A stretch of DNA of 64,000 nucleotides, taken from contig NZ_CP020038.1 in the NCBI RefSeq assembly GCF_002157225.2, positions 620,001 through 684,000 of the forward strand, in the 5' to 3' direction. A model generated the notes under the pieces. The model did no database searches. It saw only the letters and a program-made list of their open reading frames with translations, and was not told the origin of the DNA. Position 1 is the stretch's first letter. The number at the start of each line of letters is the position of its first letter. The position numbers were made by a program, and so were the translations under genes. Below are positions 15,365 through 25,323 of this stretch, in pieces. Source of the stretch: Agarilytica rhodophyticola (lineage in GTDB: Bacteria; Pseudomonadota; Gammaproteobacteria; Pseudomonadales; Cellvibrionaceae).

Positions 15365-16165
15365 ATGGCTGACGATCTATATAACATAGTTTTTAAAGGG
15401 GAACTTGTTCGCTCTTTTGAATTGGATGTCGTCAAAAATAATGTTGGTAAACTATTTAAGATAAGCGGCCCTAAATTGGAAGCGCTTTTCAGTGGCAAGG
15501 CGATAATTCTTAAACGCAACCTGAGTTTTGAGGCGGCCAATAAATACCGGGTGGCGATAAAAAAAGCAGGTGCTCGTATTGATTTAATTCCCGTTAAACC
15601 TGTGCAGGAACAGCCATCGCCAGATCGGCAAACTCAACAACCTGTAACTCAACAATCTGTAAAATCCCAAGGAAAAGCAGTTTTTAATATCGGTGCTGAA
15701 CCTGTAAACACTCCAGTGAGGGATGAACAGAGTCCATCGCCGGATCTCCCTGCTGCCAGACGACAGTCTGTTCAAGAAAATACTGATCAGTCAGAGCAAG
15801 TATCAGATAATGGTCTAACATTGGCTCCTGCAGGGACTCAGGTGTTAGAAGATTCGGAAAGAAAAGTTGTTGCTCCTGTGGATGTGGATGTCTCCACTCT
15901 ATCGCTAAAAGAGCAGGGTGGAGATTTGTTAGACGCCGAAGAAAAACGACACTACGAGGTTTTAGATCTCGACTTAAGTGATGTGAGTTTAGCTGATGTT
16001 GGAGAGGACTTATTAAAAGAAGATGAGAAAGCTAATATTCCAGAAACTCATGTAGATATAAGTAGTTTCTCTATTGCTGAGCCCGGTGCACAACTCGGTT
16101 CGCCTTCGCAAAAGCCTGCGCCCATCGTTCCGGATACTAGTAATATATCTTTAAAAGAAGATTGA
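15365..16165 (+). CDS. Hypothetical protein: small N-terminal domain plus degenerate C-terminal repeat
   Basis: 266 aa. Residues 1-75 (DDLYNIVFKGELVRSF, VGKLFKISGPKLEALFSGKA, NKYRVAIKKAGARIDLI) form a compact alpha/beta unit that resembles a short domain seen at the start of many marine gammaproteobacterial proteins, recalled only by pattern. A Gln/Pro/Ser-rich linker follows (80-150). The C-terminal 110 residues hold about four copies of a unit of roughly 30 residues with the theme L-x-x-G-x-x-L-L-x-x-x-E, then V/D-x-x-x-D-[VIL]-S-x-[LF]-S-[LI]. Examples are VDVDVSTLSL, LDLDLSDVSL, THVDISSFSI and PDTSNISL. The tail is strongly acidic. Monocistronic; function unknown. Confidence 0.75.
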   Translation: MADDLYNIVFKGELVRSFELDVVKNNVGKLFKISGPKLEALFSGKAIILKRNLSFEAANKYRVAIKKAGARIDLIPVKPVQEQPSPDRQTQQPVTQQSVKSQGKAVFNIGAEPVNTPVRDEQSPSPDLPAARRQSVQENTDQSEQVSDNGLTLAPAGTQVLEDSERKVVAPVDVDVSTLSLKEQGGDLLDAEEKRHYEVLDLDLSDVSLADVGEDLLKEDEKANIPETHVDISSFSIAEPGAQLGSPSQKPAPIVPDTSNISLKED

Positions 16166-16188
16166 TTTAGATTGTCCTGATTTAATTA

Positions 16189-16216
16189 GACGCCTTATAA
16201 AAAACGTTAAGGCGTC
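16189..16216. terminator. Hairpin between convergent genes
   Basis: GACGCCTTA, a 10-base loop, then TAAGGCGTC: a perfect 9-bp stem 24 bp after the 266-aa gene and 71 bp after the ppa stop. The flanks are A/T-rich but without a continuous U-run, so it is a plausible bidirectional terminator rather than a certain one. Confidence 0.55.
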
Positions 16217-16286
16217 TCAGAAATTCTTTACTACCGTGTAAATATTAGCAGTGAAAAATAATAAAAGTAAGAGAGATAAACGCTAA

Positions 16287-16835
16287 TTAGAAACGAGGTT
16301 GATCTGGCTCTTGTTTGTATTTTTCAATGGATTCTTCAATTTCTTTTCTTGCTGCATCGACACCTTCCCAGCCGTCAACTTTAACCCACTTACCTTCTTC
16401 TAGATCTTTATAGTGCTCAAAGAAATGTGCGATTTGTTGCAATTTTACTTGCGGCAAATCTTCGATGGTATTTATCTTGTCATAGTATTTAGAAATTTTA
16501 CTAATAGGCACAGCAATAACTTTTGCATCTTCACCTGATTCATCCGTCATCTTTAAAACGCCTAGTGGGCGGCATTTTACAACAGAACCTGGTAATAGTG
16601 GACGGTTCATAAACACCAATACATCCACTGGGTCGCCATCACCACATAAGGTATGAGGAACATAGCCATAGTTACATGGATATCTCATTGAAGTGCTAAG
16701 TATACGATCTACAAATAAGGCTCCAGACTCCTTATCTATCTCGTATTTAATGGGTTCTCCTCCCATAGGGATTTCAATAATAACATTTATCTCATCAGGG
16801 GGGTTCTTCCCTGTTGGAACTAGGTGCAAACTCAT
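16287..16835 (-). CDS. ppa: Inorganic pyrophosphatase, soluble family I
   Basis: 182 aa. Hydrolyses pyrophosphate to two phosphates in the cytosol with Mg2+. The family signature DGDPVDVLV, with its three metal-binding aspartates, is present. So are the upstream substrate-site residues [14 protein letters not shown] and [12 protein letters not shown]. It is transcribed divergently from the membrane pyrophosphatase gene hppA across a 269-bp gap, so both PPi-consuming activities are encoded side by side. Confidence 0.97.
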   Translation of the reverse strand: MSLHLVPTGKNPPDEINVIIEIPMGGEPIKYEIDKESGALFVDRILSTSMRYPCNYGYVPHTLCGDGDPVDVLVFMNRPLLPGSVVKCRPLGVLKMTDESGEDAKVIAVPISKISKYYDKINTIEDLPQVKLQQIAHFFEHYKDLEEGKWVKVDGWEGVDAARKEIEESIEKYKQEPDQPRF

Positions 16836-17104
16836 AAACGTATCCTAAGTGTTACAAATTGGAACAATTAAAAATCAGAGGCGGGATTGTAACATATAGA
16901 TCTTAGTCGACAATTATAAGTGTCATGGAAGTAATCCTTATGCCTATTAATAAGGTATTGACCAAGTTCTTTGTTTACGTGGGTCTAAGACTTGCCTACA
17001 CTGAAGTCTCTGCACAACAGTATCTCCACGGTAATGAAATTAAATATCGGGCGTGCAGATGAATCGCATATTCTAATAAATAAACGATTAATCTGGGGAA
17101 TTTT

Positions 17105-19123
17105 ATGGACGTGTTGCTATTGCCACCGCTACTTGGTGTGCTAGGTCTTGTTGTTGCTTTTATTGTTTACTCCGTTCTGTCTCGTTACTCTGTTGGTGAA
17201 GGTGCCGTAGCTGATATCGCTACTGAAATTCACCGTGGCGCTATGGTTTTTATGCGCCGTGAATATTCCATCTTAGCTATTTTTGCTGCAGTAATTACTA
17301 TCTTTTTATTTATTGGCTTTCGTTCTTGGCACACTCCTGTGGCATTTGTTATTGGCGCCATATGCTCGGCCTTTGCAGGTTATGTGGGCATGTATGCGGC
17401 GACAAAAGCGAATGTTAGAACCACAGTGGCAGCTAATACCCAAGGTGCTGCAAGTGCATTAAGTGTGGCCTTCTATGGCGGGTCGGTCATGGGCTTAACG
17501 GTTGCCTCTATGGGCTTATTAGGCTTGGGCGCACTGTATCTAATGTTTGGTTCAGACCCGGCACATGCTGAGGCAATTCACGGTTTTGGCATGGGGGCCT
17601 CTTCGGTGGCCTTGTTTTCTCGTGTAGGGGGAGGAATTTTTACAAAAAGTGCAGATGTTGGTGCTGATCTCGTGGGCAAAGTCGAGGCAGGTATCCCCGA
17701 AGATGATCCGCGTAATCCTGGCGTTATTGCAGATAATGTGGGGGATAATGTGGGGGATGTGGCAGGAATGGGATCTGATATTTTTGAGTCTTATTGTGGC
17801 TCTATGATTGCAAGTATCGCGATAGCTTCCACTATGGCTGTGACCACCGTTGCGCAAATTGCGGATAGTCAGGCGGACTTAATGTTTATTCCACTAGCCC
17901 TTGCTTCGGTTGGGTTACTGTGTTCCATAGCCGGTATTTTAATTGTGCGCATTATGTCGGCCAAATCGCCTGAAGTGGCGCTGAGGATTGGCACTATTGG
18001 GGCTACCGTCATATTTATGCTGGCGTCCTATGCACTTATCTCGTCCATGGGAATGAGCACCGCGTTATGGTTGTGTGTTGTTGCTGGTGCCGTTGGTGGC
18101 ATCATTATTGGTCTGGTTACCGAATACTATACCGGTGGTAAACCTGTGCAAAAAATCGCAAAAGATGGTGAGACTGGGCCGGCCACGGTATTGATCTCCG
18201 GTATTGCCACAGGTATGGAGTCGGTGGTGATTCCCGTTATTTCAATTGCCGGAATAATCTTTGTTTCTAGTGTTTTGTTGCCCGAGGGGGCGGGCGTGTT
18301 TGGTGTTGGTATCGGAGCTGTGGGTATGCTGGCAACCGTTGGCATTACGATGGCAATCGATGCATATGGCCCAGTAGCCGACAATGCTGGAGGCATCGCT
18401 GAAATGGCCGGTTTAGGTGAAGAGACACGTGCAATTACTGATGGTTTGGATGAGGTGGGTAATACTACGGCGGCTATAGGTAAAGGTTTTGCCATTGGCG
18501 CTGCTGGGCTTGCTGCATTGGCAATTATTGCGGCATTTATTGAAACTGTATCGGCTAATAATGCGGATTTTGCCCTTAATATTAGTGATCCCTTAGTGCT
18601 GTGTGGCATGTTTTTGGGAGCAATATTTCCCTTCTTTGTAAGTGCATTAACAATGAGGGCTGTGGGGGATGCAGCTTTCGATATGATCAAGGAAATTAGA
18701 CGGCAGTTCAAAGAGATTCCTGGATTATTAGAGGGAAAAGCGAAGCCCGATACTGATCGTTGTGTGGAAATTGCCACCACCGCAGCCTTGAAGCGCATGA
18801 TCTCACCAGGGGTGCTAGCTGTAGCTGCGCCGGTTATTGTTGGCTTTGCCTTGGGGCCTGAAGCGCTGGGTGGGATGCTGGGTGGCGCACTTATCTGCTG
18901 TGTTTTGTTAGCCTTGACCATGGCCAATGCCGGAGGCGCTTGGGATAATGCCAAGAAATACGTTGAAAAAGGTAACCTGGGTGGTAAAGGCTCGGAGGTG
19001 CATTCTGCTGCAGTTGTTGGGGATACTGTAGGTGACCCTTTCAAAGATACCTCAGGGCCTGCTATGAATATTTTAATTAATGTTATGGCGATTGTGAGTT
19101 TGGTTATTGCTCCGCTGCTGTGA
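17105..19123 (+). CDS. hppA: Membrane-bound pyrophosphatase, ion-pumping (likely K+-dependent type)
   Basis: 672 aa, about 16 membrane segments. It couples PPi hydrolysis to outward pumping of H+ or Na+. The catalytic loop [11 protein letters not shown], the [20 protein letters not shown] segment and the C-terminal [13 protein letters not shown] are intact. The K+-site region reads [10 protein letters not shown]. Alanine at the first A is the signature of K+-dependent enzymes, whereas K+-independent pumps have Lys there. Whether Na+ or H+ is moved cannot be settled by eye. A strong terminator follows at 19195. Confidence 0.96.
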   Translation: MDVLLLPPLLGVLGLVVAFIVYSVLSRYSVGEGAVADIATEIHRGAMVFMRREYSILAIFAAVITIFLFIGFRSWHTPVAFVIGAICSAFAGYVGMYAATKANVRTTVAANTQGAASALSVAFYGGSVMGLTVASMGLLGLGALYLMFGSDPAHAEAIHGFGMGASSVALFSRVGGGIFTKSADVGADLVGKVEAGIPEDDPRNPGVIADNVGDNVGDVAGMGSDIFESYCGSMIASIAIASTMAVTTVAQIADSQADLMFIPLALASVGLLCSIAGILIVRIMSAKSPEVALRIGTIGATVIFMLASYALISSMGMSTALWLCVVAGAVGGIIIGLVTEYYTGGKPVQKIAKDGETGPATVLISGIATGMESVVIPVISIAGIIFVSSVLLPEGAGVFGVGIGAVGMLATVGITMAIDAYGPVADNAGGIAEMAGLGEETRAITDGLDEVGNTTAAIGKGFAIGAAGLAALAIIAAFIETVSANNADFALNISDPLVLCGMFLGAIFPFFVSALTMRAVGDAAFDMIKEIRRQFKEIPGLLEGKAKPDTDRCVEIATTAALKRMISPGVLAVAAPVIVGFALGPEALGGMLGGALICCVLLALTMANAGGAWDNAKKYVEKGNLGGKGSEVHSAAVVGDTVGDPFKDTSGPAMNILINVMAIVSLVIAPLL

Positions 19124-19194
19124 GTTTAGTTATAAAGCACTTGATAACTAAACTATGTTAAAGCCTGTTCATAGCCTCTAGGCTCTCTTCTGTT

Positions 19195-19220
19195 AAAAGA
19201 CTCTTCGGAGTCTTTTTTTG
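19195..19220 (+). terminator. Rho-independent terminator of hppA
   Basis: AAAAGACTC, tetraloop TTCG, GAGTCTTTT, then further T residues: a 9-bp stem with the very stable UUCG loop and a U-tract of seven or more. Located 72 bp after the hppA stop. Confidence 0.92.
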
Positions 19221-19305
19221 TGATTAGACCGAATTGAATTTGTGATACATGCTTTGGTCTTATCTCTTATATTGAAATTGTTGAAAATTATTTGGAGATT
19301 TAAAT

Positions 19306-19899
19306 ATGCACTTTATGCGCGTTTTAGGTGGAATATTACTTATTGCTGTATGCCTACAGGTGCAAGCAAAAGAGCAAGGTGAAACGGCCGTGGCTGTTTT
19401 TGCGGGCGGATGTTTCTGGTGTATGGAAAAGCCATTTGATGTGCTCGATGGAGTATTATCAACAACCTCTGGCTATATCGGGGGGAGTCCTCGGGAGGCA
19501 AATTATAAAGCGGTGTCTTCCGGTCGCACTGGGCATGTTGAGGCGGTTGAAATTGAATACAATCCAACTAAAGTAGATTTTGCTACTTTGTTGGAAGTGT
19601 TCTGGAAAAATGTCGATCCTTTCGATAATCGTGGACAATTTTGCGACAAAGGTAGCCAGTATTTAAGCTATATATATTATTACGGTGACGAACAAAAAAC
19701 TTTAGCTGAGACAAGCCTTGCAAAAATAAAAGCCAAGTTTGATAAGCCTATAGCGACTAAAGTAATCGAAGGTAGTAAATTTTATCCAGCGGAAACCTAT
19801 CACCAAGACTATTACAAGAAAAACCCTGTTCGCTATAAATTTTATCGCACAGGCTGCGGTCGAGATCGCAGATTAGAGCAAGTTTGGGGAGCATCATAG
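19306..19899 (+). CDS. msrA: Peptide-methionine (S)-S-oxide reductase MsrA, exported
   Basis: 197 aa. Repairs oxidised methionine. The catalytic motif GGCFWCME and the ETYHQDYYKKNP segment near the C-terminus are present. A hydrophobic N-terminus (VLGGILLIAVCLQVQA, cleavage likely after VQA) predicts export, so this is probably a periplasmic MsrA rather than the cytosolic form. Resolving cysteines are available near the C-terminus (TGCGRD). Single gene with AT-rich upstream DNA. Confidence 0.95.
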   Translation: MHFMRVLGGILLIAVCLQVQAKEQGETAVAVFAGGCFWCMEKPFDVLDGVLSTTSGYIGGSPREANYKAVSSGRTGHVEAVEIEYNPTKVDFATLLEVFWKNVDPFDNRGQFCDKGSQYLSYIYYYGDEQKTLAETSLAKIKAKFDKPIATKVIEGSKFYPAETYHQDYYKKNPVRYKFYRTGCGRDRRLEQVWGAS

Positions 19900-19982
19900 G
19901 TGCTTATTGATAAACCTAAACATTAATGTTTTAAGTTATGGCCCTGGGGCCATAACAAATTTTTGGTCACTATTATTTATTA

Positions 19983-21908
19983 TTAACTCTTTTTAGCTTC
20001 GGCCTCTGCTGCAACTTTAGCAGCGGTATGAACTAAGGCCAATTGGTCCAGATCCAGTACTTCTTCTTGCTCAATTGGGATTGATATCGCATCGCTAGGT
20101 ATTTGAGGGGGTGCTGTTAGGCCTTTTAAAAGATCCACATAACTCTGCAGTGTTTCTTGATTTAGCTGGTTGACAACTTCTTTTCGATCTCGCTCGATAG
20201 TCTTATCGTCTTTGGATGGCATAATAGCAACGACCTCGATATTTTTAACGGCGAAGGTTTCTTTCATATAATTTGTAAACGCGTTTTTGACGTTACGCAT
20301 CTTTTGAGCAATAGTGGTTGCAGCTTCGTGGGTAGAACTCTCATCATCTGAATCAAGTTCAGGATTTATCGCCTTTTCTGCTGCGGATAAGCCTGCTTCT
20401 AGATCTGGGATCTCTGCTGCATGTATTTGTGTTTCGGCTTCTGCTCTATCAATACCTGATGGCAAACTATCGTCTGTGTTGACGGAAGTGTTAGATGTGT
20501 CCCCCTGTTTGTTACCAAATAGCCTACTATAAGCGTTGCTCGCGGCATTGATTGGGACCCCTAAAGCATCGGCACCAAGCTTAGAAACAGGTCCTGCAAT
20601 AGTTAACATACCGGTTGATAAGGCTCCAATCGAGTACATAATGTTACGTAGTTGATGAGTGTCTAAGAAGCCTGCGCCATTTTTTGATTTTTTTGCGACA
20701 ATGGCGTTTGCTGATTGTATAGGCAGCCATAGCATGGTTAAACTCATAAGATCTTTAAAGGCCTGCTGCATGGCGTTGCCAGTAGCATTGCCAATTGCTT
20801 TCATTCCCATTAAAGAACCGACCCCCATAATATCGGCAAGGCTACTAAATTTGTCTGTTGGTGTTTTGCTTAATGCGACTGAGGTATAACCGATCAACTG
20901 TTGTAGCGCGACAAAGTAGCCATTTTTGGCTTTATCCGCAGCATTTGCTTGGGATTTTGGAATTTCTAGGCCTGCCTGTTTTCGTAAGTGAAGCGCTTTG
21001 TCACTCATCAGTCTGTGAGATGTTTCCAGTACATTGAGTTCTGATGTGCTCACTCTATCCACGCTTTCACCTGAAGGTCGTGTACCTCCAATCATATTGG
21101 TAATAAGAGCATCAGCTTGTTCAATATCATTGGTAATAGCCTGGGCAATCTGTTTAAAAGCCTCCAAACCCTCACTGTCTGACTCATTAAAACTGACCGG
21201 ATTGCGGTGTTCGGCATTTTTCCTCCAAGCGTTGAGTTCTAGGGAGTGAAAACCTGCTAGTGTGCCAACGATAGTGCTTGCAATTGCTATAGGTTGGTTT
21301 TTAATAAACTCAAAAGATAGGGATGCAACAGCATTGGGTAAGCCGTAGTTACGTAGTAAATTATAGTTGGTTTCGCCATTATTAGTCTGAAACAAGGTTG
21401 TCAGCATCGCAGCTATTTTCGCTCCTTGTGAAGAAAATAGTGTTATAAACTGTCCGTCAGACTGGCCATTTTTTACATCATTATATGCTCTCACTCCTTG
21501 CGATATTGTTAAGGCCCACGCACCTAAAATTGCTGCGGCACTTGCCACTCTATATGGGGCTGAAACGTCCGTAATATTCTTATCTAGATTAGCCTGAGCA
21601 GATTCCAGGCTACTGAGCATTTTCATTAAATTGGCGCGTAAGCGAGGATTATTATCTACTTCTTGCTTCATTTGCCTAACCCAGCTTTGGGCGTCGATTG
21701 TCGTTCCCGTTTCTCCTGGTACTGCCGATGTTGCGCCTTGCTTTAATATACTTTCGACGGCTTTTTGCATCATTACAGGTAGATTCGCTTGAGCTTGGGC
21801 GGCCCTTAATCCTTGTGTGTTTTGCGTTTGTACCCCTATCGAAGACGGCCTGGAGGTGATTGGTATGTTATTTAGGGGGGGGTGTTGGATCGGCATATTG
21901 GTGAGCAA
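19983..21908 (-). CDS. Large protein of unknown function, effector-like composition
   Basis: 641 aa, not recognised. The first 45 residues are rich in Ser, Thr, Gln, Asn and Pro with no Sec signal. Several moderately hydrophobic, Ala/Gly-rich stretches follow (near 118-135, 165-178, 200-235, 355-400, 415-445). Then come a very acidic segment (INPELDSDDESSTHEAA region, about 515-540) and a charged C-terminus. Such a layout is seen in many type III-secreted or host-directed proteins, but there is no domain match to prove it. It resembles the 680-aa protein at 50044 in style rather than in clear sequence. Stands alone between msrA and mpl; the ATG at 21908 is followed by a second at codon 5. Confidence 0.6.
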   Translation of the reverse strand: MLTNMPIQHPPLNNIPITSRPSSIGVQTQNTQGLRAAQAQANLPVMMQKAVESILKQGATSAVPGETGTTIDAQSWVRQMKQEVDNNPRLRANLMKMLSSLESAQANLDKNITDVSAPYRVASAAAILGAWALTISQGVRAYNDVKNGQSDGQFITLFSSQGAKIAAMLTTLFQTNNGETNYNLLRNYGLPNAVASLSFEFIKNQPIAIASTIVGTLAGFHSLELNAWRKNAEHRNPVSFNESDSEGLEAFKQIAQAITNDIEQADALITNMIGGTRPSGESVDRVSTSELNVLETSHRLMSDKALHLRKQAGLEIPKSQANAADKAKNGYFVALQQLIGYTSVALSKTPTDKFSSLADIMGVGSLMGMKAIGNATGNAMQQAFKDLMSLTMLWLPIQSANAIVAKKSKNGAGFLDTHQLRNIMYSIGALSTGMLTIAGPVSKLGADALGVPINAASNAYSRLFGNKQGDTSNTSVNTDDSLPSGIDRAEAETQIHAAEIPDLEAGLSAAEKAINPELDSDDESSTHEAATTIAQKMRNVKNAFTNYMKETFAVKNIEVVAIMPSKDDKTIERDRKEVVNQLNQETLQSYVDLLKGLTAPPQIPSDAISIPIEQEEVLDLDQLALVHTAAKVAAEAEAKKS

Positions 21909-22073
21909 GCTCCTTATATAAAAAGTGTATGCTTTTTAAGTAGTCACTCATTTATTTTGGTTCGATTTTGTATAATCGATATGCTGGGAGATGTAAATAT
22001 CGTGAAAATACTTCTTTTTCCCAAGCGTTGAAGCCGTTAAGCTGTCGCCACCTTAACGAGTTAATAATTACTT

Positions 22074-23561
22074 ATGCACATTCATATCCTAGGTATTTGT
22101 GGCACCTTTATGGGGTCATTGGCACAACTGGCGCGCGAAGCTGGACATCGTGTAACGGGAGCAGACGCTAATGTCTATCCACCAATGAGCACACAGCTCG
22201 AAGCGGCTGGAATTGAGCTAATCGAAGGTTTTCACCCGTCGCAATTGGATTTAACCCCCGACATGATTGTTGTGGGAAATGTCGTCAGCCGTGGCAATCC
22301 TTTGATGGAAGAAATTTTAGACAGAGGTATAGCATTCACTTCTGGCCCCCAATGGCTAGCAGATCATATTCTCAGAGGTAAATGGGTTCTCGGTGTTTCG
22401 GGTACACATGGCAAAACCACAACCTCAAGTATGTTAGCGTGGATATTAGAATATGCTGGTATGTCACCAGGCTATCTTATCGGCGGCGTCCCTGGAAATT
22501 TTTCCAGCTCCGCGAGAATGGGTAATACGGATTTTTTTGTCATTGAAGCTGATGAGTATGACACGGCTTTTTTTGATAAGCGCTCTAAATTTGTACATTA
22601 TCGACCCCGGACACTGGTAATTAATAATCTCGAATTTGATCATGCGGATATTTTCGAAGACTTAGCGGCCATTCAAAAACAATTCCATCATGTGGTGCGT
22701 TGTATTCCACGAAATGGTTTGGTGGTATACAAAAATCAAGCAAGTATAAAGAAGGTGATTGAGCAAGGGTGTTGGAGCAGTAGGCAATGCCTAGGTGGAG
22801 TGAATATAGCTGATGTAGACAAAACAGAGCATGCAGCCGATAAGGTAACGCTGTCGGATGAGCTGTGGAACTACACATCCCGCAGCCAGGATAACAGCCA
22901 CTTTGATATTTTATTGCAAGACAAAGTGGTAGCAAGTGTGGATTGGCAGCTCAATGGCTTACACAATGTATTTAATGCTATCGCTGCAATAGCGGCAGCT
23001 CGTCATGTAGGGGTTTTGCCCGAGTTGGCTGGTGAAGCACTAAAACACTTTAGAGGTGTTAAGCGCCGTATGGAGCTTATTGGCGATATTGCAGGGGTGA
23101 AGTTGTACGATGATTTTGCCCATCATCCAACGGCTATCGCAACAACACTGGAAGGTTTGAGATCTAAAGTTGGTCGCGAACGTATAATTGCTATTATTGA
23201 GCCTCGCTCTAATACTATGAAGCGGGGGGTACACAAAGCGGGCCTACTGGATTCCATCGCTGCGGCTAATGAGGTGTTTTGGTATCAAGACCAACAACTA
23301 GATTGGTCTTTGGAAGAGTATGTTAGTGTTAATGACGCCGCTAATGGCAATACTTTTAATAACGAGACTTTTAATAGCGAGACATTGAAGAAATCACAAG
23401 TTTGCTTATCAGTGGATGACATCATTGACCTTGTTATCGAGGCAATAGATGGTAAGCCATGTCATATTGTGATTATGAGTAATGGCGGATTTCAGGGGAT
23501 ACACACACGCATGTTAACTGCGTTAACGGATAAGTTGGAGCGAGGAAAAGCAGATCTATGA
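22074..23561 (+). CDS. mpl: UDP-N-acetylmuramate:L-alanyl-gamma-D-glutamyl-meso-diaminopimelate ligase
   Basis: 495 aa. Recycles murein tripeptide by joining it to UDP-MurNAc. Mur-ligase features: N-terminal HILGICGTFMGSLA, ATP loop GVSGTHGKTTTSSML, the central EADEYDTAFFDKRSKF and NNLEFDHADIF, and the C-terminal DDFAHHPTAI. Its stop overlaps the ubiX start (ATGA), so the pair is co-translated, a pairing common in gammaproteobacteria. Confidence 0.97.
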   Translation: MHIHILGICGTFMGSLAQLAREAGHRVTGADANVYPPMSTQLEAAGIELIEGFHPSQLDLTPDMIVVGNVVSRGNPLMEEILDRGIAFTSGPQWLADHILRGKWVLGVSGTHGKTTTSSMLAWILEYAGMSPGYLIGGVPGNFSSSARMGNTDFFVIEADEYDTAFFDKRSKFVHYRPRTLVINNLEFDHADIFEDLAAIQKQFHHVVRCIPRNGLVVYKNQASIKKVIEQGCWSSRQCLGGVNIADVDKTEHAADKVTLSDELWNYTSRSQDNSHFDILLQDKVVASVDWQLNGLHNVFNAIAAIAAARHVGVLPELAGEALKHFRGVKRRMELIGDIAGVKLYDDFAHHPTAIATTLEGLRSKVGRERIIAIIEPRSNTMKRGVHKAGLLDSIAAANEVFWYQDQQLDWSLEEYVSVNDAANGNTFNNETFNSETLKKSQVCLSVDDIIDLVIEAIDGKPCHIVIMSNGGFQGIHTRMLTALTDKLERGKADL

Positions 23562-24166
23562 GTTGGCACAAAACGATCACTTTGGCTATAACTGGAGCTT
23601 CAGGTGCGCAATATGGCTTGCGCCTTTTACGTTGCCTCATAGCCGCTAACTGCCGAGTCTATTTGCTACTATCGGGAGCTGGAAGAATTGTCATCAATAC
23701 AGAAACAGACTTGTCTCTAACTGATGATTTTGAAAAGTTATGGGATGCTTTTTGTCGTTATGCTAATACCGATCGTGAACAATTAGTTATGTTTGATAAA
23801 AGCGACTGGTTTGCGCCCGTCGCTTCTGGTTCTAGTTCGCCGGTATCTATGGTTATTTGCCCGGCCAGCGGTGGAACTCTATCCTCTATTGCTCACGGTG
23901 CCAGTAATAACTTGATTGAACGAGCAGCTGATGTTGCCTTAAAAGAGCGTAGGCAATTGATTATGGTGCCAAGGGAGACCCCATATTCTGAAGTCCATTT
24001 GGAGAATATGCTCAAACTTACCCGTATGGGTTGTGTCATATTACCTGCCAGTCCTGGGTTTTATCAAAGCCCGAAGACAGTCGATGACTTGGTGGACTTT
24101 GTGGTGGCGAGAATTATGGATCAGCTTGGCATGAAACAAGACTTACTTGCTCGTTGGGGGGAGTAA
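23558..24166 (+). CDS. ubiX: Flavin prenyltransferase UbiX
   Basis: 202 aa. Makes the prenylated FMN cofactor used by UbiD decarboxylase in ubiquinone synthesis. Family hallmarks: ITGASGAQYGLRLL (FMN loop), SGSSSPVSMVICPASGGTLSSIAHG (in parts VICPASGGTLS) and MVPRETPYSEVHLENM. It overlaps the end of mpl by 4 bp. Confidence 0.96.
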   Translation: MSWHKTITLAITGASGAQYGLRLLRCLIAANCRVYLLLSGAGRIVINTETDLSLTDDFEKLWDAFCRYANTDREQLVMFDKSDWFAPVASGSSSPVSMVICPASGGTLSSIAHGASNNLIERAADVALKERRQLIMVPRETPYSEVHLENMLKLTRMGCVILPASPGFYQSPKTVDDLVDFVVARIMDQLGMKQDLLARWGE

Positions 24167-24213
24167 GCTCAGTTTTTTTGCTAAAAACTTTACTACTTTT
24201 TCCTACTATTTTT

Positions 24214-25056
24214 TTACCACAGGGAATTGCCGGTGATAGCTAGGGCTACATAGGTGATAGTGGCTATCAAGGCTATGATAACTATGCCTGCCAGAATGTG
24301 TTGACGGTATTGCTTTTTGTAGAGATTGAGTTCTTCACGATTACCTGGAGATGTCGGTTTTGATTTCCATTTCTTTGTACCATTGCCTTTATCCTTATCT
24401 ACTATTTCTTCGGGCATTTCTCGCGTGATTGTGGTGGCAGACTTGGGTAACTTAATTCCCGGACCAAATACCCTAAAGCTATAAACATCAAAGCGAATAC
24501 GATCACCGGGATAGGCTTGTTCAATAGATACTTTCTTGTCATTAATAAAAGTACCGTTAGCCGAACTCATATCCTGTATGGTTAGCGAAGCATAATTGAT
24601 AGTAATTTGTGCATGTACTCGCGAGAGATGTGTGCCAGGGAAAACGATGTCACACTGAGAGCTGCGGCCAACACTTAATATATCATCTGCTTGACCGTGA
24701 ATGGGAAATTCTTGTCCTGAAAGCCAGCTGGAATCAGCGATAAGTGACCAACTGTTCTGGTCATTGATATCTTCCAAGGGATCGATAATAACTAACTCGA
24801 CCTCGCCGATAGCAATAGTGTCGCCACAAACGATATTCTTTTGGGTAATACGTTGGCCATTAACGAAGGTTCCGGCCTCGCTACCTAGATCCTTGAGTAA
24901 AAACGTCTCGCCTTTATCTAGTATTTTGGCATGTTGTGTAGATACAGATGGCTCATCGATTTCAAGGTGGCTATTGCCTGCACGACCAATAGAAAAGGCT
25001 TTTTCCATCACCCAAAAAGGTTCTTTACGTTTATCCTTGAACTGAATTTTTAGCAT
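24214..25056 (-). CDS. Double FHA-domain protein with C-terminal membrane anchor
   Basis: 280 aa. Two forkhead-associated domains in tandem: the first with SIGRAGNSHLEIDEPSVS and GTFVNG (about 20-95), the second with LSVGRSSQCDIVF, LSRVHAQI and NGTFIND (about 120-195). Both keep the Gly-Arg and Ser residues that contact phosphothreonine. A basic linker leads to one hydrophobic helix at the C-terminus (ILAGIVIIALIATITYVAL), so both FHA domains face the cytoplasm. It probably docks phosphothreonine proteins at the membrane; no Ser/Thr kinase lies nearby. Confidence 0.88.
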   Translation of the reverse strand: MLKIQFKDKRKEPFWVMEKAFSIGRAGNSHLEIDEPSVSTQHAKILDKGETFLLKDLGSEAGTFVNGQRITQKNIVCGDTIAIGEVELVIIDPLEDINDQNSWSLIADSSWLSGQEFPIHGQADDILSVGRSSQCDIVFPGTHLSRVHAQITINYASLTIQDMSSANGTFINDKKVSIEQAYPGDRIRFDVYSFRVFGPGIKLPKSATTITREMPEEIVDKDKGNGTKKWKSKPTSPGNREELNLYKKQYRQHILAGIVIIALIATITYVALAITGNSLW

Positions 25057-25323
25057 ATGGTCGAATATGTAGTGCAGAAATATACGAGTATAACGATAAC
25101 ATGACTTAAAGATAACACTGATTTGTCACAAATGCTTACAAGTGTGTTTTATTCTGCAAAAATATCTCGTTATTAAACAGATAATAGCTGTTATTTAAAG
25201 TAAAACTGGTTACCCTTGCAGCACCGGTTCAGCCTACGTTTACCTAATTTTGCGTAAAATTACACAAAAATTTCTTTCACCAATAAGTTCCAATGTTAAC
25301 GCAAAGGATTTAAAAGGTTTTTG

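Noticed and set aside
18127-19044. 305-codon minus-strand frame opposite hppA
   Set aside because: It is the antisense reading of a well-supported GC-richer coding region; Ala/Pro/Ser-rich composition follows from hppA codon usage.
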